Of a DNA stretch of 64,000 bases, positions 37,395 through 47,432 are shown piece by piece. The stretch lies in assembly GCA_942490985.1 (NCBI GenBank), contig CALNYW010000002.1, forward strand, positions 372,001 to 436,000, read 5' to 3'. Numbering within the stretch: position 1 is the stretch's first letter; each line of letters starts with the position of its first letter. Both the position numbers and the translations under genes were made by a program. The notes beneath the pieces were generated by a model. The model was not told where the DNA came from and ran no database searches. It saw only the letters and a program-made list of their open reading frames with translations. This DNA is from Thiosocius sp942490985. Lineage in GTDB: Bacteria; Pseudomonadota; Gammaproteobacteria; Chromatiales; Chromatiaceae.

Positions 37395-37400
37395 GAATAG

Positions 37401-37607
37401 TTCATCGACGTCGCCGCGCACCGGCTGAAGGGCGAGTACGGCATCGATGCGACGGTCGAGGCGGTCGGCGTCCAGGCCGCGCGCGCGCGCTGGGCGATGT
37501 GTGACGACGACAGCGAGCTGAAACGCTTCCGCAAAAAGGCCCACGACAACCTCGCCGAGGACGGTGACGGCCAGCTGGTCTACCGGGCCCCGGCCCGGGT
37601 CAATCTG
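37401..37607 (+). pseudogene. Fragment of a second prfC (release factor 3) C-terminal region
   Basis: The frame reads DVAAHRLKGEYGIDATVEAVG, then KAHDNLAEDGDGQLVYRAPARVNL, closely matching residues about 444-512 of the intact PrfC at 31777-33357. The DNA is clearly similar but scattered with synonymous and a few non-synonymous changes and a small insertion (ARARWAM for ARWVV), so it is not a recent copy. It lacks all upstream domains and the final 17 residues. It begins beside the inverted repeat of the nucleotidyltransferase gene and joins directly to an acyltransferase fragment. Confidence 0.85.
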
Positions 37608-37615
37608 GTGACCGT

Positions 37616-38211
37616 TGGGACGGCGGCTCGATCCATTTCGTGGTTCAGGAGAAAGAATCCGGTGCTGGGGTGGCGGCCGGGCGCATCGTCCTGCCGACCG
37701 GCGGTCAGTTGCCGGCTGAGGCGTTGGACTGCATTACAGAGCCCCCTGCTGTTGGGGTCGGCCGTCAACAGGTGGCGGAGGTCTCTAGGATTTGCATGGT
37801 GCGGGATGCCCCAACGGCCGATTCACGCCTGCCGATACGGCCGGTGTCGCGGGGCGGTGAGTCTGAGGTGATGTTGGGCCTGATTCGGGCTGTCATCCGC
37901 TACAGTTGGGATCACGGAAAATACCCTATTTTTGCATGCTGGTGACCCGCCCTCTTGCTCGTTTGCTGAAGCGGCTCGGCGTGGCTTGCAAGCAGGCGGG
38001 CGAGGATATCGTGTCCCATTGCGGCTTGCGGGCGCCCTATCTCATCGACATTGACACATCGTGGCGGGGGTTGGTGGCGCGGTCCGGCGAGGTGGCGGAT
38101 ATGTTTTCAAGGCACCATTTGGCCTATCTTTCACATGCGGAGATGCAGCCCCTGCGCGCGCCTGCGGCAGATGCGATTGCCCGCAGTGGGCAGCAAAAGG
38201 CTGCCGCCTGA
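37616..38211 (+). pseudogene. Frameshifted, 5'-truncated exosortase-type acyltransferase
   Basis: Translation gives WDGGSIHFVVQEKESG, GRIVLPTGGQLPAEAL, VAEVSRICMV and VMLGLIRAVIRYSW, then shifts frame near 37935 to LVTRPLARLLKRLGVACKQAG and RAPYLIDID. Each block aligns with the intact acyltransferase at 55021-55884 (WDDRSAHFVVQ, RIVMPREGEHLPVD, IGEVSRFCI, TLGMIRTIIIFSL, LLRKLGVSLHQAG, RTAYLVNM). The first 45 or so residues are missing and at least one frameshift is present. Synteny with the third copy suggests relic DNA from the same exosortase-linked gene set. Confidence 0.8.
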
Positions 38212-39083
38212 CGGCAATCAACAATGCCGGGGTCAGGTGTTGCAACGCAGCAGGCCAGACCAGCTAGACATCATGTCTAGGGGCCGAGAGCGCTAGGCGC
38301 ACGGACCCTCGGGCGATACCATGCCTCGGAAAGAAGATCCCAGGGGGTCCGAATGAACGCCAGGGCGGATGGGAAGCGAAATCGATCGTGCCGTAGCCAA
38401 TACCCAGTCCGGACCGCTTTTCTGGAGAGTGTCGGCATTGCCCGGTGGTTGCGGCCTTTATCGGTCTGCAGTTTGGACGTGCGGATCTTGGCTACATCGT
38501 GCTGCTGATCACCGGTGCAATGGGCGCCGTCCTGGGCGCGCGGTCTGTCTGGCTGCAACCGGTACTCGTCCCGCCGCGTCAGAAGGCCAAGATCCCCAAA
38601 CGGATGGTTCGGGCGAGGACGGCCGACCGCGTGATAACGACGGCGCAGGCGGGAATGGCACGGCAGAGAACCTCGCACCGGATCTGCCCACTCGCGTGAG
38701 CCCTCTTCGCCGAGCCGGGGCCCGGTGGGGACCGGATTGGCCGGTTGAGACTCACGAGGTTCGGCTGAAGTTGGACCTCGCGAGGGAATACGATTGACGC
38801 TGATCATCCGGACCTCGCGACCCACCTCCTCAATGAAGTCTTGGAACTAGAGATTGCGGCGGCGCGCAAACTCGCCGTCGAGATATTGCAGGACACTAGC
38901 GACGTCAGTGTTGATACGACGTCTTAGCCTGCCGCCGTTGTCCGGGGGAATGTTGGTGCCAGGTCTTACAATGCAGTAGGCCCTCAGTACCCAGATTGCA
39001 CCGCCACGGGTTTCGAGGAGGCTCCGGCTCTCGGGAGCATGGCGCCAAGGACAAGTCGAACAAGTCTGCTCCCGCGGTCCGCG
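38212..39083. other. Non-coding or decayed stretch
   Basis: About 870 bases without a credible intact gene. A short frame near 38445-38560 reads AAFIGLQFGRADLGYIVLLI and GAMGAVLGARSVWLQP, which looks like two membrane helices of a decayed protein. Motifs GGGGTCAGGTGTTGCAACGCAG (38229) and GCCAGGTCTTACAATGCAG (38955) are related to each other and may be ends of a further repeat family. Confidence 0.45.
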
Positions 39084-39317
39084 GTCCGCGAGCGCGCTGG
39101 GCGGATGGTGCAGGAGCATCGGGATGCGTATCCCCCGGTGCGGCGGTTGAGTCGATTGCCCCGAAAATTGGGTGCGTGGCGCAGACGCTGCTGGAGTGGG
39201 TCAAACGCGCCGATATCGACAGCGGCTTGGCCAACGCGTCGGTGGGCCGCTCCACGGTGCTGCGGACCACATCAAGGCTCTTAAGCTTGAGCTGGCCTTT
39301 ATCGCGTATTTGGTAAA
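39084..39317 (+). pseudogene. IS3-family OrfA transposase remnant
   Basis: One frame gives VRERAGRMVQEHRDAYPP and another, after a shift, SIAPKIGCVAQTLLEWVKRADIDSG followed by HIKALKLELAFI. These are the successive blocks of an IS3-type OrfA (helix-turn-helix and start of the leucine zipper). No OrfB or terminal repeats remain. It marks past insertion activity between the toxin-antitoxin segment and the PEP-CTERM segment. Confidence 0.65.
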
Positions 39318-39338
39318 TGGCCTCTAAAACGTACCTTT

Positions 39339-42108
39339 CTAAACAAGACTTGCCAGTAATTGCTCGGCATCCTTTCTATCAGCAAAGTCTTGAACTGCGC
39401 CAAGAAGCTTCTGAAGGGTTTCCCGTACCTCGTCGCTTCGTCTCATACTGTGGAGAATGACCGCTCTATGAAAGAAGAGCGAGGCGGAATTGTTGTTGGG
39501 ATGGAGTTCCGGAAGTGCGCGATCGCCGCTGGTTTTGAGGTGCCAACTCATCTTGACCGTTGTTGAGCAAAGCCATGGCGAGAGTGTCGGAAACCGTGCT
39601 GGAATCCGGCGCCAGGTTGCTGGCACGTTGTGCATGTACCAACGCCTCACCTGGTGAGGACTCAACAAGGCCCAAGCGAGATTATTCAGCGCGATAACAT
39701 CGTCGCTGGCGATCTTCAGTATTTCTCGATACTCGCCAATCTGCTGTGTTGGCATCTCCAGCGCTGCAAACGTTTTGGCGAGGAGATGGCGTGCGACAAC
39801 ATCGTCCCCATTTTTGGCAACCCAACCGCGCAGGCGTTCCAGCGCCTTCTTGGCAAGCCCCATCTTGAGCTGATGCTCTGCCAAAGCCGCGATGGTGGCA
39901 GACGTTGGCTCGGCGGCGTAGACGTCTTCGAACAAGCGTACAGCTAGCGCATTCTCGCCATTGAGTTCAGCCACCCGCGCCTCCAACGTCAAGACATCGA
40001 GACTACTTGGCGCCAGTTCTTTCAGCTTACCAACATGTGCACCCACCGCTTGCACGTCCCGCACTCGAAGCAGCAACTGCGCGAGAGCCAGGCGTGCGAG
40101 AAGTGATTCGAATCGAGGTCCAGCGCCTTGTTCAGCTCAACGCGAGTGCGTCCCGCATCACCCGCTTGGGCATAGGCCTGGGAAAGCAAATAGTGCCCTT
40201 CGGCATAGTCTGGTTTCTGCCTGACCAGCTCGTAGAGGGTCGTTTGAGCATCTTGGGAGTCGCGGCGGGCAAGTTGGGACCGGCCCCGCAGTTCCAACAC
40301 TTGGTGTCGTTCTTGCCCTGTACCCTGGAAATCACCCAGTGCCGAGGACACTTTTTTCTGGCGCGCCCGATTCCAGATAGTACGAGCCAACGCAATACGT
40401 GGTGCGCCAGCCAATGGGTGAGCCGCGCTGGCTTGTTGCAAGAGATCCGACATTTCATCGATTCGCCCCTGCCGCCGCTTGACCTCTGCAAGAAAAATGA
40501 GGGTGTCGAGGTCATTTGGCTTGCGCCGCAGGATATCGCTATACAGCGACGTTGCTGAGTCAAAGTCGTTTGCGCGTACTTTCAGTGCGGCGAGGTTTCG
40601 CATGATTTCTGCGTCATCAGGCGCGATCGCGCGCGTTCCAAGGTCTGTGTTCCCTCTTCAACTTCGCCCGCATCGAGCAATGCGAGTGCCAGCAGCGCAT
40701 GGGCCCCCGCTTGGACTTCGTTGCGTTTGACGTAAGCGCGCGCGGCCTCGATGGCCTTGTCGTATTCCCTGTTCTTTGCATAGGACGCGACCAGGCTCGT
40801 TGCGGCAGGGAGGAAGGCCGGGTCGAGGGACAGGGCTTCATCAAACTGTGCCCGACCGGCTTCCAGGTCGCCGGAATCGATCAACGTGGCGCCGAGGCGC
40901 CATCGAACCATCGCGGTGTCTGCCCCGAGTTCCAGTAGCCGCTGTAGCAGGTCCGCCTCCTCACCGGGCCTGTTCTGGCCTCGCATGGCCTGGGCCATCA
41001 GGCTCAACGCGCTCGCGTTGTCCGGGTAACTATCCAGCACGGGTCCAAGCAACCGCTCCGCCTCGGTATACTTTTCTTGCCGAATAAGGGACTGTCCCAT
41101 GATCAGGCGCGCCGCAACCTGGTTTGGATTTCGTGCCAGGTATTGTGATGCCAGCTCATCGGCCTGCGCATCGTTCCCCAGTGCATAGTTGGCGACGGCC
41201 AAGGCCAACAAAGCCGGCTGAAAACCCTCTCGTGCGTTCAGAGCGGTTTGTAACGAAGGAACGGCCAGCTCGTACTCTTTCTTTCGCAGATGCAGCAGCC
41301 CCTGCGCATAATCCAACTCGTAGTACTTGCCCAAAGCCCGGCGCGCTGCCGCGATGTCTTGCTGTGCGGCCTCGTATTTTCCGAGTTCAATACGCACCAG
41401 CGATCTCGCAAGGAGGTCGCGGCTGTTATTGTGCATCCGATGCTGTATCGCCTGGGAGAAAGCGCTCTCGGCAGCTGCCGGATTCTGCGAGCTACGTTCC
41501 AAGCTACCAAGCAAGCTCCAGCCGGGTGCGAACTCCTGCTGCGTCGAGAGCAACTCACTGAGCGTTGCGCGGGCTGCCTCAACCTCGCCTTTGGCGATCA
41601 GCAGACGCGCGTTTGCCGCGACTGCTGGTCCGAGGTCTGCGTTCAGCATTAGCGCTGCATCGATCTTTTGGGAAGCCGCGTCGAGGTTGGCGTTCGCGAT
41701 GTCTGCCTCGGCCTGGATCGCGAGCAAGCGGGCTTTGCTGTCCGCCGACAGGTTGGTTGGACTCAGCTCAAGAACGTCATCGTAACGTCGTTGATTGATC
41801 AGTGCTCGAGCCAGCACGGGGTAGACTGAATTGGCCTCCACGCCGAGGTCCAGCGCACGACGCAGCTCTTTTTCGGCGTCGAACGCGTTGCCGAGCTTCA
41901 GACTCGCCGCCCCGAGCAGCCAGCGGGCCTCGATGTTGTTTGGGTTGAGTCGCAGGGCGTTTTTCAGTTCGATGACGGCAGACCTGACGTCGTTGGCGGC
42001 CAGCATCTCATTGGCGCGCTGCAGATAAGCCGATTCGTCCGATTCCGCGCTGCATCCTAAAACTGCGAACACGGCAGCGAAGCAGATAACCCTGAATGTA
42101 AAACGCAT
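39339..42108 (-). pseudogene. PEP-CTERM system TPR-repeat lipoprotein (PrsT type), frameshifted
   Basis: About 920 codons of tandem TPR motifs, the normal size for the PEP-CTERM TPR lipoprotein family. From ATG 42108 the N-terminus is MRFTFRVICFAAVFAVLGCS, a lipoprotein signal with lipobox LGC. The TPRs then run through at least four frame changes: near 40617 (ERARS into PDDAEIMRNLAAL), near 40098 (SNHF into LARLALAQLLL), near 39660 and near 39540. The last frame ends properly at 39339. Homology continues with no gap across each shift, so the gene was whole recently or the sequence has indel errors. The family acts in exopolysaccharide and exosortase-linked export. Confidence 0.8.
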
Positions 42109-42735
42109 GTACTTTTTGCCCTTATCTTGCCGGGGCCCCCATGCCCGGACCGGGTGGAAGCTCATTTTTGGTTTAAGTTTCCAATTATGCAGCGAAACGG
42201 CCCGTGACTGACAAGTGTTTGCGGCGATTCAGATCGCCTGGGGTCCGGGGTGTGCGTTGCCCTGCCTTGGATCTGGCGATACGGCCGGGGTAAATAAAAA
42301 AAAGTTCTCCTCGGTTGCCGGACGCGTCCCCGGGATGCGATGCTCTGAGCGATTCTGCGTTGGCCGAAAACGCGGGCGGCATGGTGTTCGTGTCACCCGA
42401 ACGCCGGGATGCCCGAATGGGTTCCCGGGCTGCTGGATTGGTGCGGCGCAGCAATTGCGTGGGGTTTCGCGTGGCCCGTCGAGATATTCAGCGTCAGGAT
42501 TTTTTACAGAATCGACATCAAAACGGGCCTGGGAGATTCTTGTTGTCGCCTAAGTATCTGAAAATAAAAAAATAAAATTATTGGCATGGATATCGCTTCA
42601 ATGCAGGCAAGCCATGTTGCGGCGGCTTTGATAACGCCTGGTGGAGACCGGGCTGATAGAAAAAGCGTTGCTGGAACCAGATGGCGAAAAACAATTTCTC
42701 GAACCTTGTGAAACGTCTCTCGGAGAGAACTCAAG
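42109..42735. other. Divergent regulatory region between prsT-like and PEP-CTERM genes
   Basis: These 627 bases contain no credible gene. They hold the sigma-54 promoter described separately and a GGAGAG ribosome site at 42720-42725 for the PEP-CTERM gene. An AT-rich tract (AAAATAAAAAAATAAAATTA, 42561-42580) lies directly upstream of the sigma-54 site. No clear enhancer pair could be assigned. Confidence 0.5.
42581..42598 (+). promoter_or_regulatory. Sigma-54 (-24/-12) promoter of the PEP-CTERM gene
   Basis: TTGGCATGGATATCGCTT has the invariant GG and GC separated by exactly ten bases (consensus TGGCAC-N5-TTGC). It lies 138 bases upstream of the PEP-CTERM start, on the same strand. PEP-CTERM genes are known to be under PrsK/PrsR and RpoN control in several proteobacteria, so both sequence and context agree. 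Confidence 0.7.
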
Positions 42736-43556
42736 ATGAAAAAAACCTTTAAACTAATGGCTGTCCCCGCTCTGCTGGGCCTCAGTTTCACCGCGACCGC
42801 GGCACCCGTCGTAGTCGACTTTTTTACCGGACCGACGCAGAGCGCTATAGATGACAGCAATAACGCCGCGGGCAACTTCGTCTTCGCTGGCGAGATTGGA
42901 CCACAAGCCGACATTCTGGGTGGTTACCGCGACATCGGGGTGAACTGTATCTCTGGGTGTACCGACGATGGTACTAACGTGTCGGCTTCTTCCATCTCTG
43001 TCTTTGGCGGCACTCTGAACTTCAACAACGACTCTGGCGTGGTAGGCGAAGGCACGGTCGTATGGGATGGTATAGGCACGCCAGGCGCAAGCGTTGGTCC
43101 GCTCGATTTGACCATGGGCGGCACGCTCACCGACTTCCTGATCGAGACAGTTTCGTCTGACGGCGGCGGTCTTGCTGGTTGGAGCTTCGCAATCACCGCG
43201 GCAGACGCGGGCGGCAACATTTCCACGATCGATCTGGCCGCTAGCGTCGTGCCGTCTGGCACAGGCCCGTTGTTCTCGACCATCCCGTTCGCGGAATTCC
43301 TCAACTGCGGCAACGCCATCCCGGGCCTGTTCACAGTCACGTGTCCCGGCGGCGCTGGAACGGGTGCGATGATGAACAACCTGGATACGCTGACAGTGGT
43401 GTTCAACACTCCCTTATCAACCCGATCGCATCGGATATCGATCTGCGAATCGGCGGCATCTCGACTGTGCCGGCACCGGGTGTCCTCGCTCTGATGGGCC
43501 TCGGCCTCGCAGGCATGGGCGCCGCTGCTCGTAAGCGCAGCAAAAAGTCTGCCTGA
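42736..43556 (+). pseudogene. PEP-CTERM sorting-domain protein with a late frameshift
   Basis: A secreted protein of about 272 residues: signal peptide (residues 1-22, MKKTFKLMAVPALLGLS), then a Gly/Ser/Asp-rich mature region with few Lys. Near 43410 the frame breaks (VVFNT into LINPIASDIDLRIGG) and the shifted frame ends in the sorting tail VPAPGVLALMGLGLAGMG and AARKRSKK, a PEP-CTERM signal with Ala in place of Glu. In the unshifted frame translation stops at 43494 without the sorting tail. A one-base indel explains this. Exosortase would cut at the P-A-P motif and anchor the protein to exopolysaccharide. Confidence 0.8.
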
Positions 43557-43574
43557 CTCGAGCGTAGAAAATGG

Positions 43575-43606
43575 AAAAGGCCTGGCTTAACGCCAGGCCT
43601 TTTTTG
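43575..43606 (+). terminator. Rho-independent terminator of the PEP-CTERM gene
   Basis: AAAAGGCCTGGC-ttaac-GCCAGGCCTTTTT forms a strong stem followed by T residues, about 20 bases after the stop in the sorting-tail frame. Its placement supports the shifted frame as the original one. Confidence 0.85.
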
Positions 43607-44014
43607 TGCCCGGGTGTTGTGCGTGGTGCCCCGTTGAGTCATGCAATCGCTTTATCGAATCTGTCCGCTCTATCTTTTGTTGATCCTGCTTTCCCGCTGC
43701 GACGGTTCTGGCGTTGTTCCTGGTTTGGATTTTTGACTGTCAGTTTTGGATAGTCCCTTTTCGCCGGGGGCAGAGTACAGTCGACTTTGTGCGAACCGTG
43801 TCGGCGGGACGTTCATTGAACGGCACGTCCAGACCCCTTTTCGATCCGAGGACGCCCCGGTTCGACCAGGAAATCCTCCTGCAATCGATCCTTTTTCTGC
43901 ACACGGGCAGTGCTCGACCGGTCGACTGCGCTCCGTCGGTGTCGATAGGCGCTCGGCTGCAGTATCGCCACCGTACCCTGCAACGACCTCCTGCTCGAGA
44001 CCGAAGTTAGTAAC
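43607..44014. other. Decayed stretch, no intact gene
   Basis: No frame here shows a recognisable protein. Given the sorting-tail-like relic just downstream, it may be the degraded body of another PEP-CTERM gene. I see no repeats or RNA signals. Confidence 0.35.
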
Positions 44015-44101
44015 AGCGTTGAGATCACGGTACCGTTGTCGGGCACCTTGCTGCTGCGCGGTGCCGGCATTGGTCGAAAGCGTCTGGCGAAAAAAGCGGA
44101 T
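44015..44101 (+). pseudogene. Possible PEP-CTERM sorting-tail relic
   Basis: The frame from 44030 reads VPLSGTLLLRGAGIGRKRLAKKA: a Val-Pro start, a Gly/Leu-rich hydrophobic stretch and a basic end, as in PEP-CTERM tails with Glu lost. It is followed 30 bases later by a strong terminator. No intact upstream coding sequence was found, so this is tentative. Confidence 0.3.
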
Positions 44102-44130
44102 GTCGATCGGTGCTTTGCGGCCCCGTGTAG

Positions 44131-44157
44131 AACGGGCGACGAATGGCGCCCGTTTTT
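44131..44157 (+). terminator. Rho-independent terminator
   Basis: AACGGGCG pairs with CGCCCGTT across an eight-base loop, followed by TTTCTT. It lies between the possible PEP-CTERM relic and the convergent acyltransferase gene. Confidence 0.7.
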
Positions 44158-44177
44158 CTTCGACGTTCTCCGAAATC

Positions 44178-44843
44178 TCAATCGCCGTCGGACAGTAGTC
44201 GCCGTGCCGGTATACCTCCCCAGACCTCACCCGCGGGGATCACGGTACCCTTTCTTACGACCGCGCCTACCGAAACCGTCGCCCCATTCCCAATCACGAC
44301 ACCGGGCATGATCGCTGCATTGGCGCCGATGGTGACGTCGCTGCCGATCCGGATCCGTCTCAGGCCGAATCGTCCACCTTCCATCACATGAGCGAACAAC
44401 ACCGCTTCATGGCCAATCAGGCAGTTGCTGCCAATCTCCGTCATCGCCGGGTCCAGAAACGTCCCTCCGTAGGTGTTTTCACCAAGCTTTGCACCAAGCG
44501 CGACATAGACCAGCCGCATCAGCGGAACCGGCAGGAAGTGAGTTTTGATCAGCGAGAAGAAGATCACGACATGAAACAGATTGTGTAGCTGAGCGATGAA
44601 TTCGGCCTTCGAGCCACACTCGAAATCGCCTTCCCGCAGTGGAAAGAAACGGATCATCACGCGGTAGACCAGGATGGCAAACAGGTAGTAAAGCATCAAT
44701 GCACTCGCTACCAGGATCACGCCGCGGAAATCTCCCAGCGGCAGGGTGTCGATAACAAACACCGTCGTCACGAGGCTGAGGATGCTGATCAGCCCAAACA
44801 TGAGGATGAAGGTGGCAATCTGAGGGGTGCTGATTTTTCGCAT
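44178..44843 (-). CDS. Membrane-bound hexapeptide-repeat acyltransferase
   Basis: A 221-residue protein with two N-terminal membrane helices (about residues 10-31 and 41-62) and a left-handed beta-helix domain (about 115-215) built from hexapeptide repeats (IGSNCLIGHEA, IRIGSDVTIGANAAIMPG, IGNGATVSVGAVV), ending with the VWGGIPAR motif of the trimeric CoA-dependent acetyltransferases. It probably acylates a sugar or lipid-linked intermediate at the membrane. It is the last gene of the minus-strand operon beginning at 54675 and is intact. Confidence 0.8.
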   Translation of the reverse strand: MRKISTPQIATFILMFGLISILSLVTTVFVIDTLPLGDFRGVILVASALMLYYLFAILVYRVMIRFFPLREGDFECGSKAEFIAQLHNLFHVVIFFSLIKTHFLPVPLMRLVYVALGAKLGENTYGGTFLDPAMTEIGSNCLIGHEAVLFAHVMEGGRFGLRRIRIGSDVTIGANAAIMPGVVIGNGATVSVGAVVRKGTVIPAGEVWGGIPARRLLSDGD

Positions 44844-45010
44844 GGTTCTGTCGACCTCGCCGGAGGTTTCGTGGGAATGGTTGGAGGTTTCGAGCGACGG
44901 TATGCGATCGACAAGATGCAGCCAGTCAATGGGGTTTCGTTTCTCTGGGCAGCATGGCGATCAAGCCGAGGGATCGGCGGCGACTTCCGATACAATTGGG
45001 TGCCCGTGCG

Positions 45011-46227
45011 CTATTCGCCGACATCGCTGACCAACGCAGTCAACTGTGCGCTGAAGGCTCTCGGGGCGTCAATCTCGTGGAGCGAATCAGCCAGTTGCTT
45101 CGCGTGTACATCAAACGATGGCTCTTTCAACAGATCCATGATCGCCTGCGCCAGCTTTTCTGGATTCGGGTCGTCGGCGCGAAGGAGCCGACCGGCTCCC
45201 GCCCTCTCAATGTAGGACATCGTTAGAAACTGGTCCAGGTTCGAAGCGAGTCCCAACACCAGCGTACCGATCCCCAGGGCCTGGTAGGCGGTGGCGCTTC
45301 CGCCGCTACAGATCACGAGCGAAGCGCGCTGGGCCGCGGCGGTACCAGGCAAATAGTCGGCATACCAGATACCCTCTCCGGGAGAGGGGAGATCAACGCG
45401 TCCTGCCGTCGCGATCATTGCCTGTACCGGCAGTTTCGCCAGGATCTTCCGGAGCACGGGCAGGAGTCCGGTCTGGCCCGACGAACCCAGCGTCACGTAG
45501 ACCAAAGGTTGGTCGTCGGCCGGCGCCGCCCACCAGTCGGGCCGGGTCGTGTCCGGTTCCCACAGGATAGGCCCGATGAAGCGGTGATGAGGTGGCAGCC
45601 CGCTGGTCGGGATCAGCGAGTGTGGGTCGGCGTAGAGCGCCAGCTCGGCTTCGGTGTAAACGTGCCTCAGCCCGTCGTAGGGTGCAAGGCCGTAGCGCTT
45701 GCGCAGCCGGTTCATCGGGCAGGCGTGTAGCGCAAAGGCAATTGGGCGAGCGAGATCGAACAGATATTGGCCCATTTTCGGTCCAAGCGCGCCTGTGAGA
45801 GGGATCTCAGGCACCGGTACCCGACGGTCGGTGACATAAGGGCTCCAGTGAGTATTGCAGATGTTCACGTAGGGTAAGCCTGCCGTCGGCGCGCTGACTG
45901 CGAGTGACAACGGAAATCGCCTACTACGACGTCCGGCTGGAACCGCTCTATCAGCTGCAGGTCTTCGGCGACATAGCGTTCCAGGTCAGCCTCAGAATAG
46001 AGCGGCCGGCCCGAGGCCAGGCGTTGCAAAAACGTCGCGCCCGGAATCGACGTCAACGGCAGGCAGTTAAGCGAGGGGTCGGCGAGGATGCGTTCGCTGC
46101 CAGGTGCGCAGGCGAAACCTATCGTGTAACGGTCACGGTCCAGTCCGCTGGCCAACACATACGGGCGGCTGACGTGCGCGAGCGTAACCGCCTCGGCAAA
46201 GAACAAGATGCGCTTGCGCTCAGGCAT
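45011..46227 (-). pseudogene. GT1-type (UGT/MGT-like) glycosyltransferase, one frameshift
   Basis: From ATG 46227 the sequence reads MPERKRILFFAEAVTLAHVSRP and continues to QPDVVVGDFR; there the frame shifts by one base near 45905 and goes on with LSLAVSAPTAGLPYVN. Together this is a full GT-B protein of about 405 residues, with the donor-site region VYVTLGSSGQ and the CSGGSATAYQAL loop (family HGGxGT) near the C-terminus. MGT-type enzymes glycosylate small lipophilic acceptors, as in rhamnolipid or macrolide pathways. It lies 30 bases after the epimerase gene. A single indel is the only sign of damage. Confidence 0.75.
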
Positions 46228-46257
46228 CGGCTGTCGAGGGTTTGTCGTGCCTTCGCA

Positions 46258-47390
46258 TCATTTGGCTCGACCGAACAGGCCATGTTTTGAAAGTTCTTCT
46301 ACGGTTTTTTGGTACCGGTCTTCCGACATTTGGCCCGCGGCCCATCGAACGAACTCTTCGAGCCCTTCGGCGAGCCCGACTTGTGGTCGGTAGCCGAGTA
46401 CCTGCTCAGAGGTGGTTAGGTCTGCATAGCAGGAGAAAATATCACCGACACGGTACTCGCCGCGGTCTTCTAGGAATGGTTCCCGTCCGCAGGCTCGCCC
46501 GAGCGCGATCGCGAGGTCCCCTATCGTGTCGTTCGCGCCAGCCCCGATGTTGAAGCAGGCACCGGCCGGCGCATCCGTGTCCATTGCGAGACAGTTCGCA
46601 CGCGCCACATCCTCGACATTGACAAAGTCACGCTCAGGTAGGCCGCCTTCATAGAGCGAAATCGGATTCCCGGCCTTGATGCGGTTGTAGAAAACAGAGA
46701 TCACCCCTGAATATGGATTTAGCAATGTCTGCCGTGATCCATAGAAGTTGAAGTAGCGCAGGTTTACGGTTGGCAGGCCGAAGGCATCTGCGGCCAGTTG
46801 GCAAAGGTCCTCCTGTTGGGCCTTGGTCTGCGCATAGACCGACGTTGGCCGGCGTTCGCGTGATTCGGGAGTAGGCAGCGTCCGCATTGCGGTGCCGCAG
46901 TGCGGGCATTCAAGTCCGAAGCGGCCTTGTTCGAGTTGCGCGCGGGCACGTACCGCCGGCGTGATCGGGCCGTGTGTCGGGCATTCTGCAGACCCCTCGC
47001 CATAGACCGCCCGCGACGACGCCAGAACCAGTCGGTGCAGCGGATGTTGGGTCTTCAGTAACGTCTCGACGAGCACCGCGGTGCCGCGGGTGTTGGTGTC
47101 GACGTAGGATCCGAGCTCGTGCATACGCTGGCCGACGCCGGTCTGGCTGCAAAGTGGAAAACAACGTCGATGCTGTCGAGTGCCTCAGCGACATCGGCCG
47201 GGCTGCGGACGTCCCCGCGGATGCATTCGATGCGTGGATCCAGGTATTTCGGAAACCCATCGGTGCCGCCGTGAATTTGCGGATCGAGGATGTCCAGGAT
47301 GCGCACCAGGTTGCCCATCTCGAGCAGCCGATCGGCCGTGTGCGAACCTGATGAAGCCGTGGCGCCGCCGGTGATGAGTACGTGGTGCAT
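46258..47390 (-). pseudogene. NAD-dependent sugar-nucleotide epimerase/dehydratase, frameshifted
   Basis: An extended SDR of about 375 residues. The N-terminus MHHVLITGGA starts the Rossmann fold, but the GxxGxxG loop is scrambled by local indels (GGATASSGSH instead of GGAGFIGSH). A one-base loss near 47125 shifts frame in FHFAA(Q)TGVGQRMHELGSYVDTN. The rest is well kept: SSRAVYG, active site YAQTKAQQE (YxxxK), and a Cys-rich insertion (AECPTHG and LECPHCGT) seen in a subset of UDP-sugar epimerases. It probably supplies the donor sugar for the neighbouring glycosyltransferase. Confidence 0.75.
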
Positions 47391-47432
47391 AGTGAACCCT
47401 CTGTCTTGTCCGCTTTGGTGGATGGGCACGCC

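Noticed and set aside
38369..38797. A 142-codon plus-strand frame in the decayed region
   Set aside because: It has low-complexity Gly/Arg/Asp composition, no ribosome site and no recognisable motif, and overlaps other equally long frames.
43670..44230. A 186-codon minus-strand frame overlapping the end of the acyltransferase gene
   Set aside because: It overlaps the terminator and the real gene at 44178, is Arg-rich and shows no domain.
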